Below are positions 1 to 8,986 of a DNA stretch of 64,000 nt, one piece after another. Source of the DNA: Bacillota bacterium (GTDB lineage Bacteria > Bacillota > Clostridia > Clostridiales > Clostridiaceae); NCBI GenBank assembly GCA_023435985.1, contig JAEZKY010000021.1:1-64000 (forward strand), given 5' to 3'. The first letter of the stretch is position 1. The number at the start of each line of letters is the position of its first letter. The notes under the pieces were generated by a model. It was not told where the DNA came from. It worked only from the letters and a program-made list of their open reading frames with translations, and made no database searches. The position numbers were made by a program, and so were the translations under genes.

Positions 1-863
1 GGCATGAATTCTCCGGACAAATAGTAGAAGTAGGGGCAGATGTAGAAAGTGTTAAGGTTGGGGATAGAGTAACAGCGGGAGCATTATTGCCATGTGGAAA
101 ATGCGAAGCTTGTCAACAAGGTAGACCAGCTATGTGTACTAATTATGGATTTATAGGCTCTAGGCAAAATGGAGCTATGGCAGAATATGTAGCTGTAAAA
201 GCTCAAAATGTAGTTAAGTTACCAGATGAAGTTGATTATAAAGAAGGAGCTATGATAGAACCTTTAACCGTAGCACTTCATGGAATTCAGAGAGTTAATA
301 TAAAAGCAGGAGCAACAGCTTTAGTGTTTGGAGCAGGAACTATAGGACTTTTAGCACTACAATGTTTAAAAGCAGTAGGAGCAGGAAAAGTTTATATGGT
401 AGACGTAGTTGATAAGAAATTGGAATTAGCTAAGAAATTAGGCGCTGATGATGTGATAAATTCAATGAATGTCTATTTAAATGAATATTTATCACAACAT
501 GGAAAGCCTGAAATAGTAGTTGAGAATTCTGGATCACCTATTGCTCAAGCACAATGTTTAGAAATAGTAAAAAAATGTGGTTCTGTTGTATATATTGGAA
601 CTGCAACTAGAGATTTAATTTTAAAACCTGAAACTTTCGAAAAAATCTTAAGAGGAGAATTAAATATTACCGGCTCATGGATGTCTTATAGTGCACCTTA
701 TCCAGGTTATGAATGGACTACAGCAGTTGAATATATAAAAGAAAAAAAGATAGATTTGAAATCTATGATTACCAATGTATATAAGTTAGAAGATGGCTTA
801 ATTCCATTTGAAATAATGAGAGATAAAAATGCTTGTGCTACAAAAGTATTATTTGAAATTTAA
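1..863 (+). CDS. Zinc-dependent polyol/sugar-alcohol dehydrogenase (GatD/sorbitol dehydrogenase-like), 5'-truncated by window edge
   Basis: Reading frame is open from base 3, so the gene begins before the window; 286 residues are visible of the usual 345-350. The first visible residues are HEFSGQ, part of the GHE motif of medium-chain dehydrogenases. Four cysteines at visible residues 31, 34, 37 and 45 (CGKCEACQQGRPAMC) form the structural zinc lobe. A Rossmann NAD(P) site follows (FGAGTIG). Family knowledge: such enzymes oxidise a secondary alcohol of a polyol or polyol phosphate, for example galactitol-1-phosphate to tagatose-6-phosphate. Downstream GatY, PfkB and LacX homologues support a tagatose-type route, but the ABC transporter delivers unphosphorylated sugar, so a free polyol may be the substrate. 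Exact substrate is inferred. Confidence 0.85.
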   Translation, partial: HEFSGQIVEVGADVESVKVGDRVTAGALLPCGKCEACQQGRPAMCTNYGFIGSRQNGAMAEYVAVKAQNVVKLPDEVDYKEGAMIEPLTVALHGIQRVNIKAGATALVFGAGTIGLLALQCLKAVGAGKVYMVDVVDKKLELAKKLGADDVINSMNVYLNEYLSQHGKPEIVVENSGSPIAQAQCLEIVKKCGSVVYIGTATRDLILKPETFEKILRGELNITGSWMSYSAPYPGYEWTTAVEYIKEKKIDLKSMITNVYKLEDGLIPFEIMRDKNACATKVLFEI

Positions 864-896
864 AAAAGTTAATCATAAAAATAGACAAGCTTAATC

Positions 897-917
897 AATA
901 GCTGGTTATTAGCTATT
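897..917 (+). terminator. Weak stem-loop after the dehydrogenase gene
   Basis: AATAGCT and AGCTATT pair around a 7-base loop, followed by TTTA. The stem is short and AT-rich, so termination may be partial. Confidence 0.3.
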
Positions 918-990
918 TTAAGATAAATTACATTAACAGAAATTTATAAAAAATAAACTATAAGAAATAAATTAAAGAGGAGAGATAAAT

Positions 991-2001
991 ATGAATTTTA
1001 CACCTATAGACCCAAATAAAGTACCAGAAAGAACATTATATACAGGGGCTAAAATGCCTGGAATAGGAATGGGAACCTTCGGTTCAGATCGTTTTTCAGC
1101 TGAAGATATTGCAAATGCAGTAAAAGGAGCAGCTAAATTAGGATTTAGGCTTTTTGATGGAGCTAGTGTTTATGGAAATGAAGATTTGATTGGCAAAGTT
1201 TATAAGGAAATATTAGCAAGTGGAATTAAAAGAGAAGAATTATTTATAACATCAAAAGTTTGGAATGATCAACATGATAATGTTATAGAATCTTGCAAGA
1301 AAACATTAAAAGACCTTCAATTAGATTATTTAGATTGCTACTTTGTACATTGGCCATTCCCTAACTTCCATGCTAAAGGAGTATCAGTAGATTCTCGTGA
1401 TCCAAATGCAAAACCATATATACATGAAGATTTCATGAAGACATGGAGACAAATGGAACAATTAGTTGAAATGGGACTAGTAAAACATATAGGAACATCT
1501 AGTGTAACAATTCCTAAGTTAAAATTAATATTAAGAGATGCTAAGATTAAGCCAGCTGTTAATGAAATGGAACTGCACCCATGTTTCCAACAGCCAGAAT
1601 TATATAAATTCTGTAAAGACAGTGGTATAGAAGTAATTGGATTCTGCCCAATCGGATCACCAACTCGTCCAGATAGAGATAAAACTGATAGTGATATTGC
1701 AGATATTGAGGAACCTACAGTAGTTAAGATTGCAAAAGCACATAAAGTTCATCCAGCAGTAATTTGTGTTAAATGGGGAGTTCAACATGGACATACACCA
1801 ATTCCATTCTCAATTCACGAAAATGAATACTATAGTAATCTTTTAAGTGCAGTTGAAGATCCTTTAACTGATGAAGAAATGAAAGAGCTTGAAGCAGCAG
1901 ATAAGAATTGCCGTTTAATTAAAGGACAAGTATTCTTATGGGAAGGTGCTAAAGGCTGGGAAGATTTATGGGATCTCGATGGAACAATAACAACTATTTA
2001 A
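991..2001 (+). CDS. Aldo/keto reductase family oxidoreductase
   Basis: 336 residues, the normal length for a monomeric AKR barrel. The catalytic tetrad is visible as D56 and Y61 (LFDGASVYGNED), K89 (TSKVW) and H120 (YFVHWP). Such cytosolic enzymes reduce aldehydes or ketoses with NAD(P)H. The start ATG follows AGAGGAGAG at good spacing. It lies between a polyol dehydrogenase and a KdgT permease, so it probably acts on a sugar or polyol, but the sequence does not reveal the substrate. A loop of about 20 residues after the catalytic His (residues 124-145) is longer than in the shortest AKRs. Confidence 0.88.
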   Translation: MNFTPIDPNKVPERTLYTGAKMPGIGMGTFGSDRFSAEDIANAVKGAAKLGFRLFDGASVYGNEDLIGKVYKEILASGIKREELFITSKVWNDQHDNVIESCKKTLKDLQLDYLDCYFVHWPFPNFHAKGVSVDSRDPNAKPYIHEDFMKTWRQMEQLVEMGLVKHIGTSSVTIPKLKLILRDAKIKPAVNEMELHPCFQQPELYKFCKDSGIEVIGFCPIGSPTRPDRDKTDSDIADIEEPTVVKIAKAHKVHPAVICVKWGVQHGHTPIPFSIHENEYYSNLLSAVEDPLTDEEMKELEAADKNCRLIKGQVFLWEGAKGWEDLWDLDGTITTI

Positions 2002-2029
2002 TTTATACATTATATAACTAGGTACTAAT

Positions 2030-2064
2030 ATTCTTAAGTAGATTATTATAATCTACTTAAGAAT
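2030..2064 (+). terminator. Perfect 16-bp hairpin between the AKR and permease genes
   Basis: ATTCTTAAGTAGATTA is repeated inverted after a 3-base loop. No T-run follows (AGGGA), so it may act as an mRNA 3'-end stabiliser or weak terminator rather than a classic intrinsic terminator. Confidence 0.5.
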
Positions 2065-2150
2065 AGGGATTAAAGCTTTAGTAGAAATCCACAAATAAGT
2101 AGAAGAAAATTAAGTATAAAATACATAATTAGTGAAAAGAGTTGGATGAG

Positions 2151-3098
2151 TTGAAGGTTTTGAAAACTGTAAAAAAGGTGCCTGGTGGACTGATGATGAT
2201 CCCTTTATTATTAGCAACTATTATAAATTCTCTTATACCAGAGGCAATGCAAATAGGATCATTTACAACAGCTTTATTTTCAACGCAAGGATCAGCTACA
2301 ATAATAGGAATATGCTTATTTTGTTTAGGAACAAATTTCAAAATTAAGGATATCAAAGAATGTTTTAAAAGAGGAATGGTACTGCTGGCTACAAAAGTTT
2401 TATCAGGAGCTATTATTGGAATCGTTATAAATGCATATTTTGGATTTGATGGGATATTAGGAGTATCAACAATTGCAATTATAGGAGCTGCTACTAATAG
2501 CAATAACAATTTATATCTGACGCTTGTAAATGAATATGGTGATGAAAAAGATTTGGCAGCACAAAGTATACTAAATTTTAATACAGGAGCATTTTTTACA
2601 CTTGTAATTTTAGGAATTGAAGGTTCAGCTAATATACCAATAATTAGCCTTATTAGTGCAGTTGGACCGTTTTTAGTTGGAATGTTAATTGGAAATATAG
2701 ACGAAGATATAGGTGAATTTTTTAAGCCAGGAATAACAATGGTAATTCCTTTGATGGGATTTAGCATAGGAGCATCCATAAATCTTAAAAATGTAATAGA
2801 AGCAGGAACAAGTGGAGTTTTACTCGGATTTATAGTTCTTATAGGAACAGGAATTCCATTGGTAATAATTGATAGAGTTTTAAATAAAAGACCAGGATAC
2901 GCTGGTGCTGCATTATCAAGTGTCGCAGGAAATGCAGTGACTACACCATCGGCATTAGCACTATTGGATGATAGATTTCAAGCTTATGTTGCAACAGCAA
3001 CAACCCAGATTGCAGCTGCAGTGATAATTACAATAATTTTAACTCCAATTTTTACAATGTTTGTAGCTAAAATGTTTGGAATGAAAAAATTAAGATAA
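2151..3098 (+). CDS. KdgT-family 2-keto-3-deoxygluconate-type permease
   Basis: Hydrophobic multi-spanning protein with about ten membrane segments. It resembles the second KdgT homologue of this window (24995-25978): both begin K-V/L-L-K/N-x-V-x-K-V-P-G/A-G and share the GFDG/EGILGVS/CS and RPGYAG/GGA motifs. The TTG at 2151 is chosen because it matches the paralogue's N-terminus and sits about 9 bases after GAAAAGAG; a TTG at 2142 is the alternative. Family members import 2-keto-3-deoxygluconate or related sugar acids with protons. No KDG kinase or KDPG aldolase gene is nearby, so the substrate is open. Confidence 0.82.
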   Translation: MKVLKTVKKVPGGLMMIPLLLATIINSLIPEAMQIGSFTTALFSTQGSATIIGICLFCLGTNFKIKDIKECFKRGMVLLATKVLSGAIIGIVINAYFGFDGILGVSTIAIIGAATNSNNNLYLTLVNEYGDEKDLAAQSILNFNTGAFFTLVILGIEGSANIPIISLISAVGPFLVGMLIGNIDEDIGEFFKPGITMVIPLMGFSIGASINLKNVIEAGTSGVLLGFIVLIGTGIPLVIIDRVLNKRPGYAGAALSSVAGNAVTTPSALALLDDRFQAYVATATTQIAAAVIITIILTPIFTMFVAKMFGMKKLR

Positions 3099-3113
3099 CT
3101 ATGCAATTTTTAA

Positions 3114-3142
3114 TTGTAAATGATAACATAATATGATATGAT
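3114..3142 (+). promoter_or_regulatory. Sigma-A-type promoter for the ABC transporter operon
   Basis: TTGTAA, 17-base spacer, TATGAT. Predicted start is near 3149, about 40 bases before the palindromic operator at 3189, a position suited to repression by roadblock. Confidence 0.5.
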
Positions 3143-3188
3143 GAGTGTATAAAATAAATAACGGTTAGACATATTTATAAAAAATAAA

Positions 3189-3202
3189 ACTAAACGTTTA
3201 AC
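3189..3202 (+). promoter_or_regulatory. LacI-family-type operator (ACTAAACGTTTAAC)
   Basis: Contains the perfect palindrome TAAACGTTTA with a central CG typical of LacI/GalR operators. A more perfect version lies at 8895-8908 before the aldolase operon. No LacI-family gene is in the window. Confidence 0.6.
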
Positions 3203-3234
3203 TTTAAAATAAATAGGAAGTGGTGAAGTATAAA

Positions 3235-4731
3235 ATGGATGAATTATTAAGGATGGAAAATATAGAAAAGTCATTTCCAGGAGTTAAAGCTTTATCAGGA
3301 GTTAATTTGGAATTAAGAAAAGGAGAACTTAATGCTTTAGTTGGAGAAAATGGGGCTGGAAAGTCAACATTAATGAAAATATTAGCAGGTGTTCATCAAA
3401 AAGATTCTGGAAAGATATTTATAGAAGGTGAAGAAATTCAAGAATTAAACCCTGATATTTCTTTAAAATTAGGTGTAAGTATAGTATATCAGGAATTTAA
3501 CTTATTCAAGGATTTAACAGTAGCAGAGAATCTATTTATTAAACGAGAAAAAATGAATAAAAGCTTGAAATTTATTATTGATGATAAGAGCCAAAAGGAA
3601 CGAGCCATAGAGTTATTAGATAATTTGAATCTTAAAATTAATCCGGATGAAAAGGTTTCAAATTTGAGCGTGGCAGAGCAACAAATGGTAGAAATAGCAA
3701 AGTCATTATTAGTTAATTGTAAAATATTAGTTATGGATGAACCTACAGCTGCATTAACAGAAAGTGAAACTGAAAACTTATTTAGAGTAATAGAAGAACT
3801 CAAAGAAAAAGGTGTGGGAATTATATATATATCACATAGATTAGAAGAATTGGAAAGAATATGCGATAGAATAACAGTTTTAAGAGATGGGCAATTTATA
3901 AAAAGTTGTGCTTATAAAGATATAACAATGAAAGAAATGATAGCATCTATGGTTGGACGTGATATGAACAATAAATTTCCTATAGCTAAATATGGAGCCT
4001 CTAATAGAGAAGAAACTATTTTAGAAATTAAAAAGGTTAAACAAGGGAAAAAATTAGATATAGAAAATATAAACTTATACAAAAATGAAATTCTAGGTTT
4101 TTACGGGTTGATGGGATCTGGAAGAACTGAGCTTGCTAGAATTTTGTTTGGAGCAGATAAGGCTGAGATTGTGGAATTTAAAATAGAAGGAAAAGATATA
4201 AAAGTTAAATCAACACATGATGCGATGAGTCAGGGAATAGCGTATTTAACTGAAGATAGAAAAAAAGATGGACTGGCATTAGGTCAATCTGTGGAGTATA
4301 ACATTAATTTATCGAATTTAGAGTCTCTAAGCAAACTTAAAATTGTAAACGATAAGAAAGCAAAAGATAATGCTGAATCATATATAAAAGGCCTTAGAAT
4401 AAAGACACCAAGCATGAATCAGCTGGCTAAAAATTTAAGTGGAGGTAATCAACAAAAAATAATAATTGCAAAGTGGTTAAGCAGAAATCCTAAAGTGCTA
4501 ATTTTTGATGAACCAACTAGAGGAATAGACGTTGGTGCAAAATATGAAGTTTATGAATTGATGCAAAGATTGGTAGAAGGAGGAATAGGGGTAATAATGA
4601 TATCATCAGAATTACCAGAAATCATAGGAATTAGTGATAGGGTTGTAATTTTCAGAGAAGGAAGTATAGCTGGAGAGTTAGAGAAAAAGGATTACTCAGA
4701 AGAAAATATACTTTCTTATGCGATTAGTTAA
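3235..4731 (+). CDS. Sugar ABC transporter ATP-binding protein (RbsA/MglA type, duplicated NBD)
   Basis: 498 residues with two ATPase halves, as in RbsA/MglA. The N-half has Walker A GENGAGKST, signature LSVAEQQ and Walker B MDEPTAAL. The C-half has a degenerate P-loop (GLMGSGRTELAR), signature LSGGNQQ and Walker B FDEPTRGIDVGA. It powers import of a monosaccharide at the membrane. The ATG at 3235 is preferred because GGTGAAG lies 6 bases upstream; two GTG codons at 3220/3223 overlap that site. First gene of a three-gene transporter operon with permease and binding protein. Confidence 0.92.
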   Translation: MDELLRMENIEKSFPGVKALSGVNLELRKGELNALVGENGAGKSTLMKILAGVHQKDSGKIFIEGEEIQELNPDISLKLGVSIVYQEFNLFKDLTVAENLFIKREKMNKSLKFIIDDKSQKERAIELLDNLNLKINPDEKVSNLSVAEQQMVEIAKSLLVNCKILVMDEPTAALTESETENLFRVIEELKEKGVGIIYISHRLEELERICDRITVLRDGQFIKSCAYKDITMKEMIASMVGRDMNNKFPIAKYGASNREETILEIKKVKQGKKLDIENINLYKNEILGFYGLMGSGRTELARILFGADKAEIVEFKIEGKDIKVKSTHDAMSQGIAYLTEDRKKDGLALGQSVEYNINLSNLESLSKLKIVNDKKAKDNAESYIKGLRIKTPSMNQLAKNLSGGNQQKIIIAKWLSRNPKVLIFDEPTRGIDVGAKYEVYELMQRLVEGGIGVIMISSELPEIIGISDRVVIFREGSIAGELEKKDYSEENILSYAIS

Positions 4732-4749
4732 AATTTTGGAGGGATGAAA

Positions 4750-5730
4750 ATGGAAAAGGCAATTACAAATTCAAACAAGAACACTATAGATTTAAAATAT
4801 TTAATAAAAAATTCTGGAATTCTTATTGGATTATTAATAATGGGATTGATATTTTCAATATTGAGCGAAAACTTTTTGACTGTTAATAATTTACTTACAA
4901 TAGCTTTGCAGACATCAGTTATAGGAGTTTTAGCAATAGCGGAAACATATGCAATTATAACATCGGGTATAGATTTATCAGTTGGATCAGTACTAGCGGT
5001 TTCAGGTGTTGTTTCAGGTAAACTTATGGTTTACGGGGTACCAGTACCAATTTCTATATTAGCGGGACTTGTAGTAGGAACTTTCTGTGGATTTTTGACT
5101 GGACTAGCAATAACAAAACTTGAAATTGCACCATTTATAGCAACTTTGGGAATGATGAGTATAGCAAGAGGTGCGGCATATATTATCACAGGTGCTTTAC
5201 CTGTATCAGGATTACCAGAAAGCTTCTATGTAGTTGGTGGAGGTAAGATTCTTGGAATACCAGTAGCTGTACTTATTATGTTTGTCATTGCATTTATATT
5301 TGGATTTGTTTTAAGGAAAACTACTTTTGGAAGATATGTGTATTGTTTGGGAAGTAATGAAGATGCAGCAAAACTTTCTGGAATTAATGTTGATAGAACT
5401 AAAATAGGCGTTTATATGATTTCAGGATTATTAGCAGCTGCAGCTGGAATAATTTTAGCATCTAGATTAGTATCAGCTCAAGCTACAGCAGGACTTGGAT
5501 ATGAGATGGATGGAATATCAGCAGCAATTGTTGGTGGATGCAGTCCATTAGGTGGTGTAGGAAAGATAAGAGAAACAATAATTGGAGCCTTCGTTATAGG
5601 AGTTTTAAGAAATGGTTTAAATTTATTAAGTGTTAGTGCATTTTGGCAACAGGTAGCAATTGGTCTTGTAATTATAGTTGCGGTTGCATTAGATACTTAT
5701 AGAAGAAAGAAAACAGCTAAGATAATGTAA
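4750..5730 (+). CDS. Sugar ABC transporter permease (RbsC/MglC type)
   Basis: 326 residues, hydrophobic, with the family motif GIDLSVGSVLAVSGVVSG in the third segment region and GGCSPLGGVG in the cytoplasmic loop that contacts the ATPase. GGAGGG at 4738-4743 directly abuts an ATG at 4744, so the in-frame ATG at 4750, six bases downstream, is the likelier start. It lies 18 bases after the ATPase stop. It forms the membrane channel for a pentose or hexose. Which sugar cannot be read from the sequence. Confidence 0.92.
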   Translation: MEKAITNSNKNTIDLKYLIKNSGILIGLLIMGLIFSILSENFLTVNNLLTIALQTSVIGVLAIAETYAIITSGIDLSVGSVLAVSGVVSGKLMVYGVPVPISILAGLVVGTFCGFLTGLAITKLEIAPFIATLGMMSIARGAAYIITGALPVSGLPESFYVVGGGKILGIPVAVLIMFVIAFIFGFVLRKTTFGRYVYCLGSNEDAAKLSGINVDRTKIGVYMISGLLAAAAGIILASRLVSAQATAGLGYEMDGISAAIVGGCSPLGGVGKIRETIIGAFVIGVLRNGLNLLSVSAFWQQVAIGLVIIVAVALDTYRRKKTAKIM

Positions 5731-5913
5731 AAGTAAACGATATTATTAAAATTTTATAATATGTGTAATGTAGTAATTGCAGATAAGTAAAGAAATTAGT
5801 ATTTTAGCAATAGTATTACTTTACAGCTTAACATAAATAAAATTTTGAAATATAAAATTTAATTAACACTATTTTTACAATAAGAAAATAATCAGTAAAA
5901 GGAGAGAATTAAT

Positions 5914-6912
5914 ATGAAATTAAGAATGAAAAAATTAGCTTTAGTTCTTGCAATAGCAATGGTTACAAGTGTTGCTGTTATGGGATGTGGGAAAAGTGGA
6001 GCATCAGGTCAAGCGGGAGATAATGGAAGTGCTAGCAATGGAAGTAAAAAGATAACGGTTATAGTAAAAACTGTAGAATCGCCATATTTTCAAACTGTTA
6101 AAAAAGGAGCCGAAGATGCAGCAAAAAAATATGGCGCAAGTATTGATTTTGTAGGAGCACCAGGTGGTGAATCTGATATTAATGGACAAGTTACACTTGT
6201 TGAAAATGCAGTAAGCCAAAAGCCAGATGGAGTAGTATTAGCAGCATCAGATGCAAAAGCAGTAGCACCAGCAGCTCAAAAGTTAATAGATGCTAAGATT
6301 CCCTTAGCATTAGTTGATTCAGCTTGCGATGTTCAAGACTATTTATCATATGCTACAACAGATAATGAAGAAGCATCATACAAAGTTGGTAAAAAACTTG
6401 GAGAATTAATGGGAGGAAAAGGAAAAGTTGCAATAGTTAGCTTTAGTCCAGGAGCTGGATCAGCTGTAGCAAGAGAGAAAGGATTTAACAAGGCTATGAA
6501 AGAATTCCCAGACATCCAAGTTGTACAAACAGTATATTGTGATAGTGATAAAGCAAAAGCATTAACACTTACTCAAGATATAATAACAGCTCATCCAGAT
6601 ATAACAGCAATTTATGGAGCTAATGAACAATCACTAGTTGGAGTTGCAAGAGGAGTTAAGGAAACAAATTCAAAAGCTATAGTAGCTGGATTTGATTCAT
6701 CAGACGACGTTATTCCTTTATTAGAAGATAACACTATAAAAGCTACAGCAGTTCAAAAGCCATATACAATGGGATATGATGCAGTAGAAAATATAATGAA
6801 GAGTTTAAGTGGCGAAAAAATTGAGAAGAGCGTTGATACAGGAGCAGTTATAGTAACACCTGAAAATATGAAGGATGAAGAATCTCATAAAGTACTATAT
6901 CCTTTAGGCTAG
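5914..6912 (+). CDS. Sugar ABC transporter substrate-binding lipoprotein (RbsB-like)
   Basis: 332 residues. N-terminal MKLRMKK plus hydrophobic core and lipobox VMGC give a lipoprotein with C25 as the lipidated residue, followed by a Gly/Ser-rich linker. The body has the periplasmic-binding-protein type 1 pattern (KTVESPYFQTVKKGAEDAA, then DSACDV, GFDSSDDVI). It captures the sugar outside the membrane and delivers it to the permease. It may also present ligand to the chemoreceptor encoded next. A 183-base gap separates it from the permease, containing no clear terminator, so co-transcription is likely. Confidence 0.92.
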   Translation: MKLRMKKLALVLAIAMVTSVAVMGCGKSGASGQAGDNGSASNGSKKITVIVKTVESPYFQTVKKGAEDAAKKYGASIDFVGAPGGESDINGQVTLVENAVSQKPDGVVLAASDAKAVAPAAQKLIDAKIPLALVDSACDVQDYLSYATTDNEEASYKVGKKLGELMGGKGKVAIVSFSPGAGSAVAREKGFNKAMKEFPDIQVVQTVYCDSDKAKALTLTQDIITAHPDITAIYGANEQSLVGVARGVKETNSKAIVAGFDSSDDVIPLLEDNTIKATAVQKPYTMGYDAVENIMKSLSGEKIEKSVDTGAVIVTPENMKDEESHKVLYPLG

Positions 6913-6954
6913 TCTTATACTTTAATTTAAATAAAAAAATTTACTAATTTAATA

Positions 6955-6996
6955 ATAGTCTGTGCAGTAATTATTATAATTAAAAGCACAGACTAT
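6955..6996 (+). terminator. Stem-loop after the binding-protein gene
   Basis: ATAGTCTGTGC (6955-6965) pairs with GCACAGACTAT (6986-6996), 11 bp and 20-base loop. No strong T-run follows, so it may be a processing or stabilising hairpin. Confidence 0.45.
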
Positions 6997-7168
6997 ACAT
7001 TTAATAAACAGTTATGATAAAAAATGTTTTTCACAGTAATACGTATTTTAAATCACCTAAATATAAACTAATGATAAAGTAGTTAAGAAAAATATAGGCA
7101 AATTAGAAAATTACTTTTACAAAAAAGAATTCAATAATTTGTTCAAATTGCAAGGAGATTTAATTTGT

Positions 7169-8869
7169 ATGTATGAGAATATTAAAGAGAAGTTCAAAAA
7201 TCATTCAATAAAGAATAAAATTATTATAGGATTTTCAATACTCATTTCATTAACTGTTATTTGTATTAGTGTAACTCTAATAAGTTTGCAAGTAGTTGCT
7301 AATAAAACTAACACATTATATAGTGGTCCTTATAATGTCAATAACATGATGTGGAATATGAGAAATAATCTGATGGAAATGGATAAGGACTTATATAAGG
7401 CCATGTTAGAAACAGAAGCTAGTAAAATAAATGAACAAGTTAATGAAGCTAATGAAGAAGCGGATAAATTGAAAGATAACATTGGAACACTTAGAAGTCT
7501 ATTTACAGAAGAACAGAAAGAAATTGACTCATTTGAAGTTTATATTGATGCATCACAAGCATATAGGGAAAAGATATGTCAAGCTCTTATAGAAAAAAAT
7601 AATATCCAGGCGATTAGTATGATGCAAGGTACATATAAACAGAATATAGATGGAGCACAGGCATGTTTAGTAAATATTTCAGACGTCTCAGAGCAGATGG
7701 CAAAAGATTTCGTAAATCAAACAAATCAGTATAAAAATATTATTTTAGTATTAGATATATTTATGATAGCATTTATATTCTGTCTAGTGGTTTTAATTGT
7801 AAAAGTAATGCAGCAAAGTATAAATGAAGGTGTTCAACATGTTATGAATATATCCAGAGATTTATCAGAAGGAAAGCTTAAGAGAGATGATTATAAAGCA
7901 AAAGATGAAATGGGAATAATGGTAAGTAATTTAAATGATACTGTGAAAAACTTAAAGCTATATATAATAGATTTATCAGATATTCTAGAGAATATATCTA
8001 ATAGAAACTTAAATATTGATATACAAATGGAATATAAGGGAGACTTTAAACCTATGAAAGAATCCCTACAGAATATTATAGATATATTAAATGAGGTTCT
8101 AAACAATATAAATGATGCTTCTAATCTAGTTGCTATTAGTTCTTCTCATATATCAGCTACGACTCAAATTCTTTCAGAAGGTGCTGTAAATCAGGCAGGA
8201 GTCATAGAAGAATTACTTGCGAGCTTTAATGAAATATTGGATAAGGCTAAAAGAAATACGGAAAATGCAGAAAGAGCAAATGAATTTTCTAATACTACTA
8301 AGGAAATAGTAGCAGAAGGAAATGATAAAATGACTATGTTAATGGATTCTATGCGAGAGATAAATAAATCATCAAGGGAAATAAGTAAAATAATAAATAC
8401 CATTGAAGATATTTCGGATCAGACGAATCTTTTGGCATTGAATGCAGCTATAGAGGCAGCAAGAGCTGGTGAAGCAGGAAAAGGTTTTGCAGTTGTAGCA
8501 AGTGAAGTTAGAATATTAGCAGAAAGATCTTCAGAAGCAGTAAAAAATACAACACAGATAATTGATAAATCTATAAAAACCGTAGATGAAAAAACGTATT
8601 TGGCTAAAGATACAGTTCAGTCGCTACAGAATATAATTACAAATGTAGACCAAATAACTGACTTAATAAAAAATATATCTATATCTTCTGAAAATCAAAC
8701 TTTAGCAATAAGTGAAATAACTGAAGGAATAGATAAAATATCTTTAATTGCTGAAACAAATGCAAGCACATCTCAAGAAGTTGCAGCTGAAGTGGAAGAG
8801 TTAGATTCACAAGCGCAATTGTTAAAAAGGCAATTGGAAAAATTCAATTTAAAAAATAAAATTAAATAA
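7169..8869 (+). CDS. Methyl-accepting chemotaxis protein (four-helix-bundle sensor, HAMP, signalling domain)
   Basis: 566 residues. Membrane segments at about 17-42 and 190-213 enclose an extracytoplasmic helical sensor of about 150 residues. A HAMP region follows, then the cytoplasmic coiled coil with the conserved hairpin tip (EDISDQTNLLALNAAIEAAR, AGEAGKGFAVVASEVR) that binds CheA/CheW. The ATG at 7169 is chosen because AAGGAG lies 10-11 bases before it; a TTG at 7139 lacks a site. Its place between a sugar ABC transporter and the matching catabolic genes suggests it senses the same sugar, perhaps via the binding protein. That is inference from context. Confidence 0.9.
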   Translation: MYENIKEKFKNHSIKNKIIIGFSILISLTVICISVTLISLQVVANKTNTLYSGPYNVNNMMWNMRNNLMEMDKDLYKAMLETEASKINEQVNEANEEADKLKDNIGTLRSLFTEEQKEIDSFEVYIDASQAYREKICQALIEKNNIQAISMMQGTYKQNIDGAQACLVNISDVSEQMAKDFVNQTNQYKNIILVLDIFMIAFIFCLVVLIVKVMQQSINEGVQHVMNISRDLSEGKLKRDDYKAKDEMGIMVSNLNDTVKNLKLYIIDLSDILENISNRNLNIDIQMEYKGDFKPMKESLQNIIDILNEVLNNINDASNLVAISSSHISATTQILSEGAVNQAGVIEELLASFNEILDKAKRNTENAERANEFSNTTKEIVAEGNDKMTMLMDSMREINKSSREISKIINTIEDISDQTNLLALNAAIEAARAGEAGKGFAVVASEVRILAERSSEAVKNTTQIIDKSIKTVDEKTYLAKDTVQSLQNIITNVDQITDLIKNISISSENQTLAISEITEGIDKISLIAETNASTSQEVAAEVEELDSQAQLLKRQLEKFNLKNKIK

Positions 8870-8894
8870 AAAATATTGACTTTATAACATTAAA

Positions 8895-8908
8895 ACTAAA
8901 CGTTTAGT
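8895..8908 (+). promoter_or_regulatory. LacI-family-type operator, perfect palindrome ACTAAACGTTTAGT
   Basis: Fourteen-base perfect inverted repeat centred on CG, shared with 3189-3202. A TTGACT that could be a -35 lies at 8876. No convincing -10 at standard spacing was found. Confidence 0.65.
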
Positions 8909-8986
8909 ATTAATAATATAAAACGTAAATAAACGCTTTATATTTCATAATATTAAAAGATATGTAGGTGAAGAGGAGGAATAAAC

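Noticed and set aside
2129..2779. Long - strand frame opposite the first KdgT gene
   Set aside because: Shadow of a hydrophobic gene; translation is low-complexity Ile/Pro/Ser-rich.
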